Positions 1 to 7,186 of a stretch of DNA of 10,189 bases are shown piece by piece. The DNA lies in the NCBI GenBank assembly GCA_030149025.1, contig JASBSH010000158.1, forward strand, positions 1 through 10,189, read 5' to 3'. How positions within the stretch are numbered: the stretch's first letter is position 1; every line of letters begins with the position of its first letter. Below the pieces are notes generated by a model. The model made no database searches. It was not told the origin of the DNA and saw only the letters and a list, made by a program, of their open reading frames with translations. The position numbers and the translations under genes are program-made. The stretch comes from Actinomycetales bacterium. Lineage in GTDB: Bacteria; Actinomycetota; Actinomycetes; Actinomycetales; BWSM-131.

Positions 1-587
1 TGGACATGCGCATGGATCCGACCCGTGGACGCACCGCCGCCGAGGTCCTGAACACCTACGACGCCGCCGACCTGGCCCGGATCCTGAAGTGTTACGGGGA
101 GGAGCGGTTCGCCCGGCGTATCGCCGGGGCAGTCGTGCGAGAGCGCCGCACCCACCCGTTCACCACCAGCGCCCGCCTGGTCGAGCTGATCCGCCGGTCC
201 GTCCCGGCCGCGACCCGCCGTACCGGTGGCAACCCGGCCAAGCGCACCTTCCAGGCCCTGCGCATCGAGGTGAACGGGGAGCTGGAAGCCCTCGAGGCAG
301 CCCTGCCCGCGGCCGTTGACGCGCTCTTCGTCGGCGGGCGGATCGTCGTCCTCAGCTACCACTCCCTGGAGGACCGCTTCACCAAGCAGGTCCTGGTGAG
401 CAGGTCGCGCAGCACCGCACCGCCGGACCTCCCCGTCGAGCTGCCGGAGCACGCGCCGGAACTGCGCCTGCTGACCAGGGGTGGGGAGAAGGCCCCCACG
501 GAGGAGATCGAGCAGAACCCGCGGGCCGCCTCCGTCCGGCTGCGGGCGGCCGAGCGGATCCGCCGGACGAGAGGGACGGCCGCATGA
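1..587 (+). CDS. rsmH: 16S rRNA (cytosine(1402)-N(4))-methyltransferase RsmH, 3' part
   Basis: This is the C-terminal part of RsmH (MraW), which uses S-adenosylmethionine to N4-methylate C1402 of 16S rRNA in the ribosomal decoding centre. The reading frame is open from the window edge; bases 1-2 finish a codon and 194 residues follow. The family is usually a little over 300 residues, so about a third, including the first SAM-binding motif, lies outside. Visible family signatures are the opening DMRMDPTRG block, NPAKRTFQALRIEVN from about fragment residue 77, and SYHSLEDR around residue 119. The C-terminal block with NPRAASVRLRAAERIRR is also typical. The ATG at position 6 sits inside the conserved DMRMD block and is not the start. 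The TGA stop overlaps the next gene's ATG by 4 nt. Identity is certain from motifs and neighbours; only the 5' end is missing. Confidence 0.97.
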   Translation, partial: DMRMDPTRGRTAAEVLNTYDAADLARILKCYGEERFARRIAGAVVRERRTHPFTTSARLVELIRRSVPAATRRTGGNPAKRTFQALRIEVNGELEALEAALPAAVDALFVGGRIVVLSYHSLEDRFTKQVLVSRSRSTAPPDLPVELPEHAPELRLLTRGGEKAPTEEIEQNPRAASVRLRAAERIRRTRGTAA

Positions 588-1174
588 GCGCGAGCACAGC
601 ACCTGCAGGCGCACCACGGGTGGGGCAGTCCCGGCGCCGGCCCAGGCTGCAGGTCATCGCCCCTCCGCCGACCTCCCGCAGCCGCGGACCCTTCATCGTC
701 GGCTGCACCGTTCTGCTCGTGGTGAGCCTGCTGGGCCTGCTGGTCCTGAACATCTCCCTGTCACGCGGCGCCTACGAGGTCTACGACCTGCAGGGCCGCG
801 CTACCGCCCTGACCGAGCGGGAGCAGCAGCTCCGCGAAGAGCTCGCGGCACGGGCCGCCCCCGCGCGGCTGGCCCAGGACGCCAGGAAGCTCGGGATGGT
901 GCCGGCCGGGGCGCCCGCGTTCATCCGCCTGTCCGACGGCAAGGTCCTGGGTGAACCCGAGCCCGCGCCGTCCGCACCCGCCCCCACGGTCGTCGTAGGA
1001 GCGCCCACCAAGCCGGAGCCGACGACGCAGCCGGAGCCGACCACGCAGCCGACCACAGAGGCGACGCCCACCGCCGAGGCGCCGCCCAGGACGCAGTCCC
1101 AGCCGGGCGCGAGGGCGGCGACCGGTGACGGGGCGGTCCCGGTCACCGAAGCAGGCGACACGGCGGGAGGCTGA
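584..1174 (+). CDS. ftsL: FtsL-like cell division protein with Pro/Thr-rich tail
   Basis: The product is a 196-residue bitopic membrane protein in the position always held by ftsL, between rsmH and ftsI. A basic, proline-rich cytoplasmic N-terminus (residues 1-35, with an SRRRPR run) leads to one membrane segment at about residues 37-58. A short heptad-like stretch follows (about 64-104, with LTEREQQLREELAAR) and ends in a KLGMVPAG block that fits the FtsL/DivIC fold. From about residue 122 the chain becomes a low-complexity Pro/Thr/Glu/Ala tail, presumably outside the membrane. In characterised systems FtsL joins FtsB/DivIC and FtsQ and helps activate FtsW-FtsI at the septum. Start choice: the ATG overlaps the rsmH stop (ATGA) and has GAGGGA 7 nt upstream. 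FtsL is poorly conserved in sequence, so the name rests on topology, coiled coil and synteny. Confidence 0.88.
   Translation: MSASTAPAGAPRVGQSRRRPRLQVIAPPPTSRSRGPFIVGCTVLLVVSLLGLLVLNISLSRGAYEVYDLQGRATALTEREQQLREELAARAAPARLAQDARKLGMVPAGAPAFIRLSDGKVLGEPEPAPSAPAPTVVVGAPTKPEPTTQPEPTTQPTTEATPTAEAPPRTQSQPGARAATGDGAVPVTEAGDTAGG
1013..1060 (+). repeat. 18-bp tandem duplication in the ftsL tail
   Basis: Two adjacent 18-nt units at 1013-1030 and 1031-1048 differ at a single base and each encode PEPTTQ (FtsL residues 144-149 and 150-155). A shortened third copy at 1049-1060 encodes PTTE. The period is a multiple of three, so the frame is kept. It lies in the Pro/Thr-rich tail outside the coiled coil and is probably a slippage product that is tolerated there. 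Confidence 0.85.
1165..1170 (+). promoter_or_regulatory. Shine-Dalgarno site fixing the ftsI start
   Basis: The GGGAGG sequence lies in the last codons of ftsL, with 5 nt between it and the GTG at 1176. This supports GTG 1176 as the ftsI start. The upstream in-frame GTG at 1125 would overlap ftsL by 50 nt, and the ATG at 1188 is 17 nt from the site, too far to use it. Confidence 0.75.
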
Positions 1175-1175
1175 T

Positions 1176-2999
1176 GTGACCGACCTCATGTCGCGGCCTC
1201 GACCCGTCGCCCCGCCCGGGAACCCGCGGCCCCGCGCTGAGGCGCCTCGCCGTCCAGCGACCACACGGGCACCGGACCGGCGGCTGACTGCCGCGCTGCT
1301 CGCCGTCCTCATGGTCCTCAGCCTGTTCGTCGGCCGGCTGATCCAGATCCAGGCCCTCGACGCGTCGGCGCTCGCGGCGGAGGCGCTCGGCTCCAGGCTC
1401 CGTACCGTGACTCTCCAGGCCCCGCGCGGGCAGATCACCGACGCGAACGGCGTCGTGCTCGCCACCACTGTCGAACGACGCACGGTCACGGTCGACCAGA
1501 AGGTCGTCCCCGAGTACCGCGACGGCGTGCAGAAGGCGGCCGAGCGGCTCGCGCCGCTGCTGGGCAAGGACGTGGCGGAGGTCCGGACGGCGCTGGGCGC
1601 CGACGTCAACAACCCGGACGACTACCGTCGCTATGTCACGCTCGCCAAGAACGTGACGCCCCAGGTCTGGCGGGAGACCGAGAAGCTGCGGATCCCCGGC
1701 GTGCTCAGCGAGGTGACGAGCGAGCGGATCTACCCCGCCGGGCCCGTCGCGGGGAACCTCATCGGCTTCATGAGCGGGGACGACAAGCCGCTGGCCGGCC
1801 TGGAGATGACGCGGGACGACGTCCTGGCCGGTCAGGACGGTATGCGCCGGTACGAACGTGGCCGGCAGGGACAGATGATCCCCACGGGCGAGCGGGCCGA
1901 GGTGGAACCCGTGCCCGGGTCCAGCGTCGTCCTGACCATCGACCGTGACCTGCAGTGGTACGCGCAGCAGCGCATCACGGAGACCGTCGAGGCCTCCGGT
2001 GCCGAATGGGGCACGGTGACGGTGCAGAATCCGGAGACCGGCGAGATCCTCGCACTGGCCGAGGCTCCGTCGGTGGACCCGAACGACCCGGGGGCGTCCA
2101 AGGCCGAGGACCGGGGAAGCAGGGCGCTGTCCGACGTCATCGAGCCGGGATCCACCTCCAAGGTCATCACCGCGGCCGCGGCGCTGGAGGAAGGGGTGGT
2201 CGAACCCACCACCCAGTTCATGGTGCCAGACCGCTACACCACCCCCAACGGGCAGACGTTCCGCGACTCCTCGCCCCACCCGGTCCGGCCGTGGACCTTC
2301 GCGGGGATCCTCGCCGACTCTTCCAACACCGGCACGGTGATGGTCGGGCAGAAGCTGTCCAAGCAGACCCGCTACGACTACCTGAGCCGCTTCGGGCTCG
2401 GCCGGCCGACAGGGCTGGGCTTCCCCGGGGAGACCCGGGGCATCCTGGCCAAGCCCCAGGACTGGGACGGCCGGCAGCAGTACACGGTGCTGTTCGGCCA
2501 GGGCGTCTCGGTCAACGCCATCCAGTCCGCCCAGGTCTTCTCCACGATCGCCAACGACGGGGTGAAGGTCACTCCCACGCTCGTCAAGGGGACGACCGCC
2601 CCGGACGGCACGTTCACGGCCGAGCCGGCCCCCGGGAACGAGCGGGTGATCAGCGCGGAGACGGCGAAGCAGGTCCGCCTCATGCTCGAGGGAGCCGTCG
2701 AGGAGGGCACGGGCGGGAACGCCAAGATCCCGGGGTACCGGGTAGCCGGCAAGACCGGTACGGCGCAGGCGCCAGCCAAGGGCGGCTACCGCGGGTACAC
2801 GGGCTCGTTCATCGGGATGGCTCCCGCCGAGGACCCGAAGCTGGTGATCTCGGTGACGGTCCAGCGGCCCAAGAACGGGTTCTACGGCGGCACGGTCGCT
2901 GCACCGGTGTTCAAGGACGTCATGTCCTACGCCCTGCAGGCCTACAAGATCCCCCCGTCGGGGCAGAAGGCGGAGCTCTACCCGCTGGAGCACAAGTGA
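1176..2999 (+). CDS. ftsI: Peptidoglycan D,D-transpeptidase FtsI (class B PBP, PbpB)
   Basis: This septal penicillin-binding protein crosslinks peptidoglycan stem peptides at the division site, working with the glycosyltransferase FtsW. The 607-residue chain has a basic, proline-rich cytoplasmic tail (1-36), one membrane anchor (about 37-55) and a PBP dimerisation domain from about 80 that begins with RGQITDANG. The transpeptidase domain runs from about 275. All three active-site motifs are present: STSK at 326-329 with catalytic Ser326, SSN at 382-384, and KTGT at 526-529. The FGQGVSVN block is also typical. I see no PASTA domain; the protein ends about 80 residues after KTGT. Length fits actinobacterial FtsI. 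The GTG start follows the ftsL stop by one base and has a good Shine-Dalgarno site, so translation is probably coupled to ftsL. Expected to be sensitive to beta-lactams, as are other class B PBPs. Confidence 0.97.
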   Translation: MTDLMSRPRPVAPPGNPRPRAEAPRRPATTRAPDRRLTAALLAVLMVLSLFVGRLIQIQALDASALAAEALGSRLRTVTLQAPRGQITDANGVVLATTVERRTVTVDQKVVPEYRDGVQKAAERLAPLLGKDVAEVRTALGADVNNPDDYRRYVTLAKNVTPQVWRETEKLRIPGVLSEVTSERIYPAGPVAGNLIGFMSGDDKPLAGLEMTRDDVLAGQDGMRRYERGRQGQMIPTGERAEVEPVPGSSVVLTIDRDLQWYAQQRITETVEASGAEWGTVTVQNPETGEILALAEAPSVDPNDPGASKAEDRGSRALSDVIEPGSTSKVITAAAALEEGVVEPTTQFMVPDRYTTPNGQTFRDSSPHPVRPWTFAGILADSSNTGTVMVGQKLSKQTRYDYLSRFGLGRPTGLGFPGETRGILAKPQDWDGRQQYTVLFGQGVSVNAIQSAQVFSTIANDGVKVTPTLVKGTTAPDGTFTAEPAPGNERVISAETAKQVRLMLEGAVEEGTGGNAKIPGYRVAGKTGTAQAPAKGGYRGYTGSFIGMAPAEDPKLVISVTVQRPKNGFYGGTVAAPVFKDVMSYALQAYKIPPSGQKAELYPLEHK

Positions 3000-3042
3000 G
3001 GGTGCCGGTCGGGCGGTCGGCGGGCCGGGCGACGGCGGCGGG

Positions 3043-3055
3043 TAACCTCGCCGGG
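3043..3055 (+). promoter_or_regulatory. Putative -10 element and leaderless start for murE
   Basis: TAACCT at 3043-3048 fits the actinobacterial -10 pattern TANNNT. Exactly 6 nt separate it from the GTG at 3055, so transcription could begin on the first base of the start codon and give a leaderless murE mRNA. No Shine-Dalgarno sequence precedes this GTG closely, and no clear -35 box is visible. It lies in the only intergenic gap of the window (3000-3054, 55 nt), which otherwise shows no convincing terminator hairpin. This is an inference from pattern and spacing alone. Confidence 0.5.
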
Positions 3056-4671
3056 TGCCTTTCCCGCCTCCAGCGTCGACCGGGGCCGGGTGGTCGCCCC
3101 GTGATCTTGCCGTGACGGGACTGCGCCCTCAGCGCACCCCGAGCCGCACGCTCGCGCAGGTCGCGGCCCGTCTGGGCGTCGGCCTGGCTCCTGGCGCCGA
3201 CGGGGACGTGAGGGTCACGGGGGTCACCCACGACTCCCGTGCCGTCCGCAGGGGCGACGTGTACGCAGCACTCCCCGGGGAGCGCACCCACGGCGCCACC
3301 TTCGCCGACGAGGCGGCGCGGGCGGGGGCACGGACGGTCCTGACCGACCCTGCGGGTGCGGTGACCGCGGGCGACTGCCCGCTGCCGCTGCTGGTCGTCG
3401 ACGACCCCCGCGCGGTGCTCGGCGGGCTCGCGGCCTGGCTCTACGGCGACCCCGCCGAGGGGCTCCTCCTGCTCGGTGTCACCGGCACCAACGGGAAGAC
3501 CACGACGACGTTCCTGCTGGACGCCGCGCTGCGCGGAGCCGGGCACGTCACCGGCCTGGTCGGCACGGTGGAGACACGCATCGGCGAGGACCGGGTGCCG
3601 AGCGTGCGCACGACACCGGAGGCGCCGGACCTGCACTCGCTCCTCGCCGTCATGCGCGAGGCCGGCGTGACCGCCTGCTCGGTGGAGGTGTCCAGCCACG
3701 CCCTCGCGCTGCACCGCGTCGACGGCGCGGTCTTCGACGTGGTCGGGTTCACCAACCTGTCGCAGGACCACCTGGACTTCCACGGCAGCCTCGAGGGCTA
3801 CTTCGAGGCCAAGGCGTCCCTGTTCACGCCCGCACGTGCTCGGCGCGGCGTCGTCGTCGTGGACGACGAGTGGGGCCGGCGCCTGGCCGGGACCACCGAT
3901 CTGGACGTCGTCACGCTCGCCACGCTGGACCCTGCGGTCGGCGTCCCGGAGCAGGAGCCGGACTGGCGGGTCGTGGCCCGTCACACCGAGGAGGGCGGGC
4001 GCACCTCGTTCGCCCTTCGGCGGCGCCAGGGTGACACGCTGCGTGCGGTCTGCCCGCTGCCCGGCGACTTCAACGTCGCGAACGCGGCCCTCGCGCTCGT
4101 GATGCTGGTGGAGGCGGGGGTGGACCCGGCAGCGGCCGTCCTGGGTCTGGAGCTCGGCGCCGCCGTGCCGGGCAGGATGGAGCAGGTCAAACCATCGAGT
4201 GGCACGTCCGCCGCCGGCCCGCTCGCCGTGGTCGACTACGCCCACACCCCCGGTGCGATCGAGGCGGCACTGCGGGCGCTGCGGCCCTCCACACCCGGCC
4301 GGCTGGCCGTCGTCCTCGGTGCGGGGGGTGACCGCGACGCGGGGAAGCGCCCGGCCATGGGCGCCGCAGCCGCCCGGGCTGCCGACCTGGTGGTCGTCAC
4401 GGACGACAACCCCCGGTCGGAGGACCCGGCCGCCATCCGGGCGGCCGTGCTCGAGGGGGCCCGCGAAGAGGCCGCCGCCTCCGGTGCGCGCGTCGTCGAG
4501 GTGGCCGACCGGCGGGAGGCGGTGCGGTTCGCGGTGCGGCAGGCGCCGGCGCCCACCGACACGGTGCTGGTGGCCGGCAAGGGACACGAACGAGGACAGG
4601 AGATAGGCGGCGCGGTGCACCCGTTCGACGACCGTGAGGTGCTGCGACAGGCCCTGGGGGACGGCGAGTGA
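3055..4671 (+). CDS. murE: UDP-MurNAc-L-Ala-D-Glu:diaminopimelate ligase MurE
   Basis: This cytoplasmic ATP-dependent ligase adds diaminopimelate to UDP-MurNAc-L-Ala-D-Glu, the third amino-acid step of the stem peptide. The 538 residues show the three Mur ligase domains. The UDP-substrate domain has HDSR at 59-62. The ATPase domain has P-loop TGTNGKTTTT at 143-152, TTPE at 186-189, FTNLSQDHLDFH from 232, and EAKAS with the probable carbamylated Lys253. The C-terminal domain has DNPR at 451-454 and GKGHE at 508-512. DNPR is the signature of DAP-adding enzymes as opposed to L-Lys-adding ones; it does not separate meso- from LL-DAP. The start is less certain than for its neighbours: GTG 3055 fits a leaderless transcript, while in-frame GTG 3112 would remove 19 proline-rich residues and leave the conserved TGLRP region at the N-terminus. 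Neither has a Shine-Dalgarno site. The stop overlaps murF by 4 nt. Confidence 0.96.
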   Translation: MPFPPPASTGAGWSPRDLAVTGLRPQRTPSRTLAQVAARLGVGLAPGADGDVRVTGVTHDSRAVRRGDVYAALPGERTHGATFADEAARAGARTVLTDPAGAVTAGDCPLPLLVVDDPRAVLGGLAAWLYGDPAEGLLLLGVTGTNGKTTTTFLLDAALRGAGHVTGLVGTVETRIGEDRVPSVRTTPEAPDLHSLLAVMREAGVTACSVEVSSHALALHRVDGAVFDVVGFTNLSQDHLDFHGSLEGYFEAKASLFTPARARRGVVVVDDEWGRRLAGTTDLDVVTLATLDPAVGVPEQEPDWRVVARHTEEGGRTSFALRRRQGDTLRAVCPLPGDFNVANAALALVMLVEAGVDPAAAVLGLELGAAVPGRMEQVKPSSGTSAAGPLAVVDYAHTPGAIEAALRALRPSTPGRLAVVLGAGGDRDAGKRPAMGAAAARAADLVVVTDDNPRSEDPAAIRAAVLEGAREEAAASGARVVEVADRREAVRFAVRQAPAPTDTVLVAGKGHERGQEIGGAVHPFDDREVLRQALGDGE

Positions 4672-6104
4672 TCCCCACGACCCTCGCCGACGTGGCAGCC
4701 GCGACCGGGGGCCGTCTCGCCGCAGGTGCGGACCCGGCGGCCGTCGTCACCGCCGACCCGGTCGTCGACTCCCGTCTGGTCCGGGCCGGCAGCCTGTTCG
4801 TCGCCGTGCCCGGAGAGCACGTCGACGGCCACGACTTCGCCTTCGCCGCGGTGCAGGCCGGAGCGGTCGCCGTCCTCGCCGAGCGCGAGGTGGACGTGCC
4901 GTGCGTGCTGGTCGGCTCCACCGTCGCTGCGCTCGGCAGGCTGGCCCACCACGCGCTGGCCCGGCTGCCGGAGCTGGCCGTGGTCGGTGTCACCGGGTCG
5001 TCGGGCAAGACCAGCACCAAGGATTTGATGGCCGCTGTCCTGTCCGCGGTGGGCAGCACGGTCGCCGCTCAGGGCTCGTTCAACAACGAGCTGGGGGTGC
5101 CGCTCACCGCCCTGCGGGCCACCGAGCAGACCCGCTTCCTGGTGCTGGAGATGGGGGCGCGCGGGATCGGGCACATCGCCTCCTTGTGCGCCGTCGCCCG
5201 ACCGCGGGTCGGTGTCGTCCTCAACGTGGGCGCCGCCCACGCCGGCGAGTTCGGCGGCCTGGACGCCGTCGAGCAGGCCAAGGGGGAGCTCGTCGAGGCG
5301 GTGCCCGAGGCGCACGCCGGCGGCGTCGCGGTGCTCAACGCCGACGACCAGCGCGTCGCCCGGATGGCATCGCGCACCGCCGGGCGGGTCGTGCGGGTCG
5401 GCACCGTGAAGTCCGCACACGTCCGGGCCACCGACATCGACGTCGACGGCAGCGGCCGCCCGCGCTTCACGCTCACCTCCACCCTGCCGGAGGCGCCGGG
5501 CAGCGCCGAGGTGTTCTTGCGTCTCGTGGGTGAGCACCACGTCGCCAACGCCCTGTCCGCGGCGGCGGTCGGCCTCGTCCTCGGGGGTGACCTCAGCACG
5601 GTCGGGGCCGCGCTCTCGCAGGCCCGGCCCGCCAGCCGGTGGCGGATGGAGGTCACCGAGCGGCCCGACGGCGTCACGGTCGTGAACGACGCGTACAACG
5701 CCAACCCGGACAGCATGCGCGCGGCGCTGAAGGCTCTCGCGGCGATGGGTCGCCCCTCCGCCGATCACCCCGACGGACGGCGGACGTGGGCGGTCCTCGG
5801 GGAGATGCTCGAGCTGGGGGACGAGGCTCTCGCACGGCACGACGAGATTGGGCGTCTCGCCGTCCGGCTGAACATCTCCCGGCTCGTCGCCGTCGGCGAC
5901 GGGGCCAGAGCCATCCACACCGGCTCCTACCAGGAGGGCTCGTGGGGTCAGGAGTCCGCATGGGTGGCCGACGCGGACGCCGCGTTCGCGCTGCTGGAGG
6001 AGGAGCTGGCACCGGGTGACGTGGTCCTCGTGAAGTCGTCGAACGCGATCGGGTTGAGGTTCCTGGGGGAGCGGCTGGCGGCGGCCAGGGTGACCGCCGG
6101 ATGA
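4668..6104 (+). CDS. murF: UDP-MurNAc-tripeptide:D-Ala-D-Ala ligase MurF
   Basis: MurF adds the D-Ala-D-Ala dipeptide to UDP-MurNAc-tripeptide, completing the cytoplasmic UDP-MurNAc-pentapeptide that MraY uses. The 478 residues match the family's usual length. The N-terminal substrate domain carries VDSR at 33-36 and a PGEHVDGHDF block. The central ATPase domain has P-loop TGSSGKTSTK at 109-118, FNNELGVPL from 138 and EMGARGIGHI from 161. The C-terminal domain opens with NDAYNANPDSM from 340, typical of MurF and distinct from MurE or MurD. The GTG start overlaps the murE stop (GTGA), with GGGGGA 6 nt upstream, so translation is probably coupled. No missing key residue or frame disruption is seen. 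It fits between murE and mraY as expected for the dcw order. Confidence 0.97.
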   Translation: MIPTTLADVAAATGGRLAAGADPAAVVTADPVVDSRLVRAGSLFVAVPGEHVDGHDFAFAAVQAGAVAVLAEREVDVPCVLVGSTVAALGRLAHHALARLPELAVVGVTGSSGKTSTKDLMAAVLSAVGSTVAAQGSFNNELGVPLTALRATEQTRFLVLEMGARGIGHIASLCAVARPRVGVVLNVGAAHAGEFGGLDAVEQAKGELVEAVPEAHAGGVAVLNADDQRVARMASRTAGRVVRVGTVKSAHVRATDIDVDGSGRPRFTLTSTLPEAPGSAEVFLRLVGEHHVANALSAAAVGLVLGGDLSTVGAALSQARPASRWRMEVTERPDGVTVVNDAYNANPDSMRAALKALAAMGRPSADHPDGRRTWAVLGEMLELGDEALARHDEIGRLAVRLNISRLVAVGDGARAIHTGSYQEGSWGQESAWVADADAAFALLEEELAPGDVVLVKSSNAIGLRFLGERLAAARVTAG

Positions 6105-7186
6105 GGGCGGTACTCGCGGCGGCAGGTATCGCCCTGCTGCTCTCCCTGCTCGGCACGCCGCTGTTCATCCGCTTCCTGGTCAGGCGCGGGTACGGCCAGT
6201 TCATCCGGGACGACGGGCCGACCTCGCACCACACCAAACGGGGCACGCCGACGATGGGCGGGGCGGTGATCATCGGCTCCACGGTCGCCGCGTACGGCCT
6301 CGCGCACCTGCTCACCTGGTCCCCGGCGACGATCTCCGGGGTCCTGGTGCTGGGGTTGATGTCCGGTCTCGGGCTGGTCGGCTTCCTCGACGACTTCATC
6401 AAGATCACCAAGCAGCGCAGCCTCGGTCTGCGGACGGTGCCGAAGCTGGTCGGCCAGTCCGCGGTCGCGGTGGTCTTCGCGGTGCTGGCGCTGCAGTTCC
6501 CCAACGAGCAGTTCCGGACGCCGGCGTCCACCCGGATCTCCTTCATCCGCGACACCGGTATCGATCTCGCCTTCGCCGGCCTCGCCGTCGGGGTGGTCCT
6601 GTTCGTGCTCTGGGCGCAGCTGATGATCGCCGCGACCAGCAACGGCGTGAACCTCGCCGACGGGCTGGACGGCCTGGCCACCGGCGCCACCTCCTTCGTG
6701 GCCGCTGCGTACGTGCTGATCGGGATCTGGCAGTCCAACCAGAGCTGCCAGCTGATCAGCCAGGCGGGCCCCAAGTGCTACGAGGTGCGCGACCCCCGCG
6801 ACCTCGCCGTGGTGGCGGCGGCGCTCATGGGCGCCTGCTTCGGGTTCCTGTGGTGGAACGCCGCGCCGGCCAAGATCTTCATGGGTGACACGGGGTCCCT
6901 CGCCCTCGGCGGTGCCCTGGCCGGGCTGGCGATCACCACCCGCACCGAGCTGCTGCTGATCCTGCTCGGCGGCCTCTTCGTGATCATCACCCTGTCGGTG
7001 GTCATCCAGGTCGGGTCGTTCAAGCTCACCGGCAAACGGGTGTTCCGGATGGCACCGCTGCAGCACCACTTCGAGCTCGCCGGGTGGGCCGAGGTCACCA
7101 TCGTGATCCGGTTCTGGATCATCGCCGGCCTGTTCGTGGCGCTCGGGCTCGGGATCTTCTACGCCGAGTGGGTGGCGGGGGCGTGA
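6101..7186 (+). CDS. mraY: Phospho-MurNAc-pentapeptide-transferase MraY
   Basis: MraY is an integral membrane enzyme that transfers phospho-MurNAc-pentapeptide from UDP to undecaprenyl phosphate, making lipid I on the inner face of the membrane. The 361-residue product is hydrophobic throughout, with about ten membrane segments expected. Catalytic signatures are all present: HHTKRGTPTMGG at 43-54, the Asp pair D97-D98 in FLDDFIK, NGVNLADGLDG at 181-191, FMGDTGS at 260-266, and HHFE at 322-325. A short polar loop at about 212-232 carries two cysteines (216 and 226) before a VRDPRDLA block, which I associate with actinobacterial MraY. The ATG overlaps the murF stop (ATGA); only a modest AGGG lies upstream, so initiation probably depends on coupling. 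It takes the MurF product and supplies MurG. Confidence 0.97.
   Translation: MRAVLAAAGIALLLSLLGTPLFIRFLVRRGYGQFIRDDGPTSHHTKRGTPTMGGAVIIGSTVAAYGLAHLLTWSPATISGVLVLGLMSGLGLVGFLDDFIKITKQRSLGLRTVPKLVGQSAVAVVFAVLALQFPNEQFRTPASTRISFIRDTGIDLAFAGLAVGVVLFVLWAQLMIAATSNGVNLADGLDGLATGATSFVAAAYVLIGIWQSNQSCQLISQAGPKCYEVRDPRDLAVVAAALMGACFGFLWWNAAPAKIFMGDTGSLALGGALAGLAITTRTELLLILLGGLFVIITLSVVIQVGSFKLTGKRVFRMAPLQHHFELAGWAEVTIVIRFWIIAGLFVALGLGIFYAEWVAGA

Noticed and set aside
6..8. ATG at position 6 as the rsmH start
   Set aside because: It lies inside the conserved DMRMD block of RsmH; the gene clearly continues upstream of the window.
1125..1175. GTG 1125 as the ftsI start
   Set aside because: It would overlap ftsL by 50 nt, while GTG 1176 has a GGGAGG site at the right distance.
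3000..3042. Possible terminator hairpin after ftsI
   Set aside because: The stretch is G/C-rich with short partial complements only, and has no stable stem or U-tract that I can support.
1955..3115. Long + strand open frame overlapping ftsI and the start of murE
   Set aside because: Its product is Arg/Gly/Pro-rich without known motifs and lies out of frame inside ftsI, whose active-site motifs are intact.
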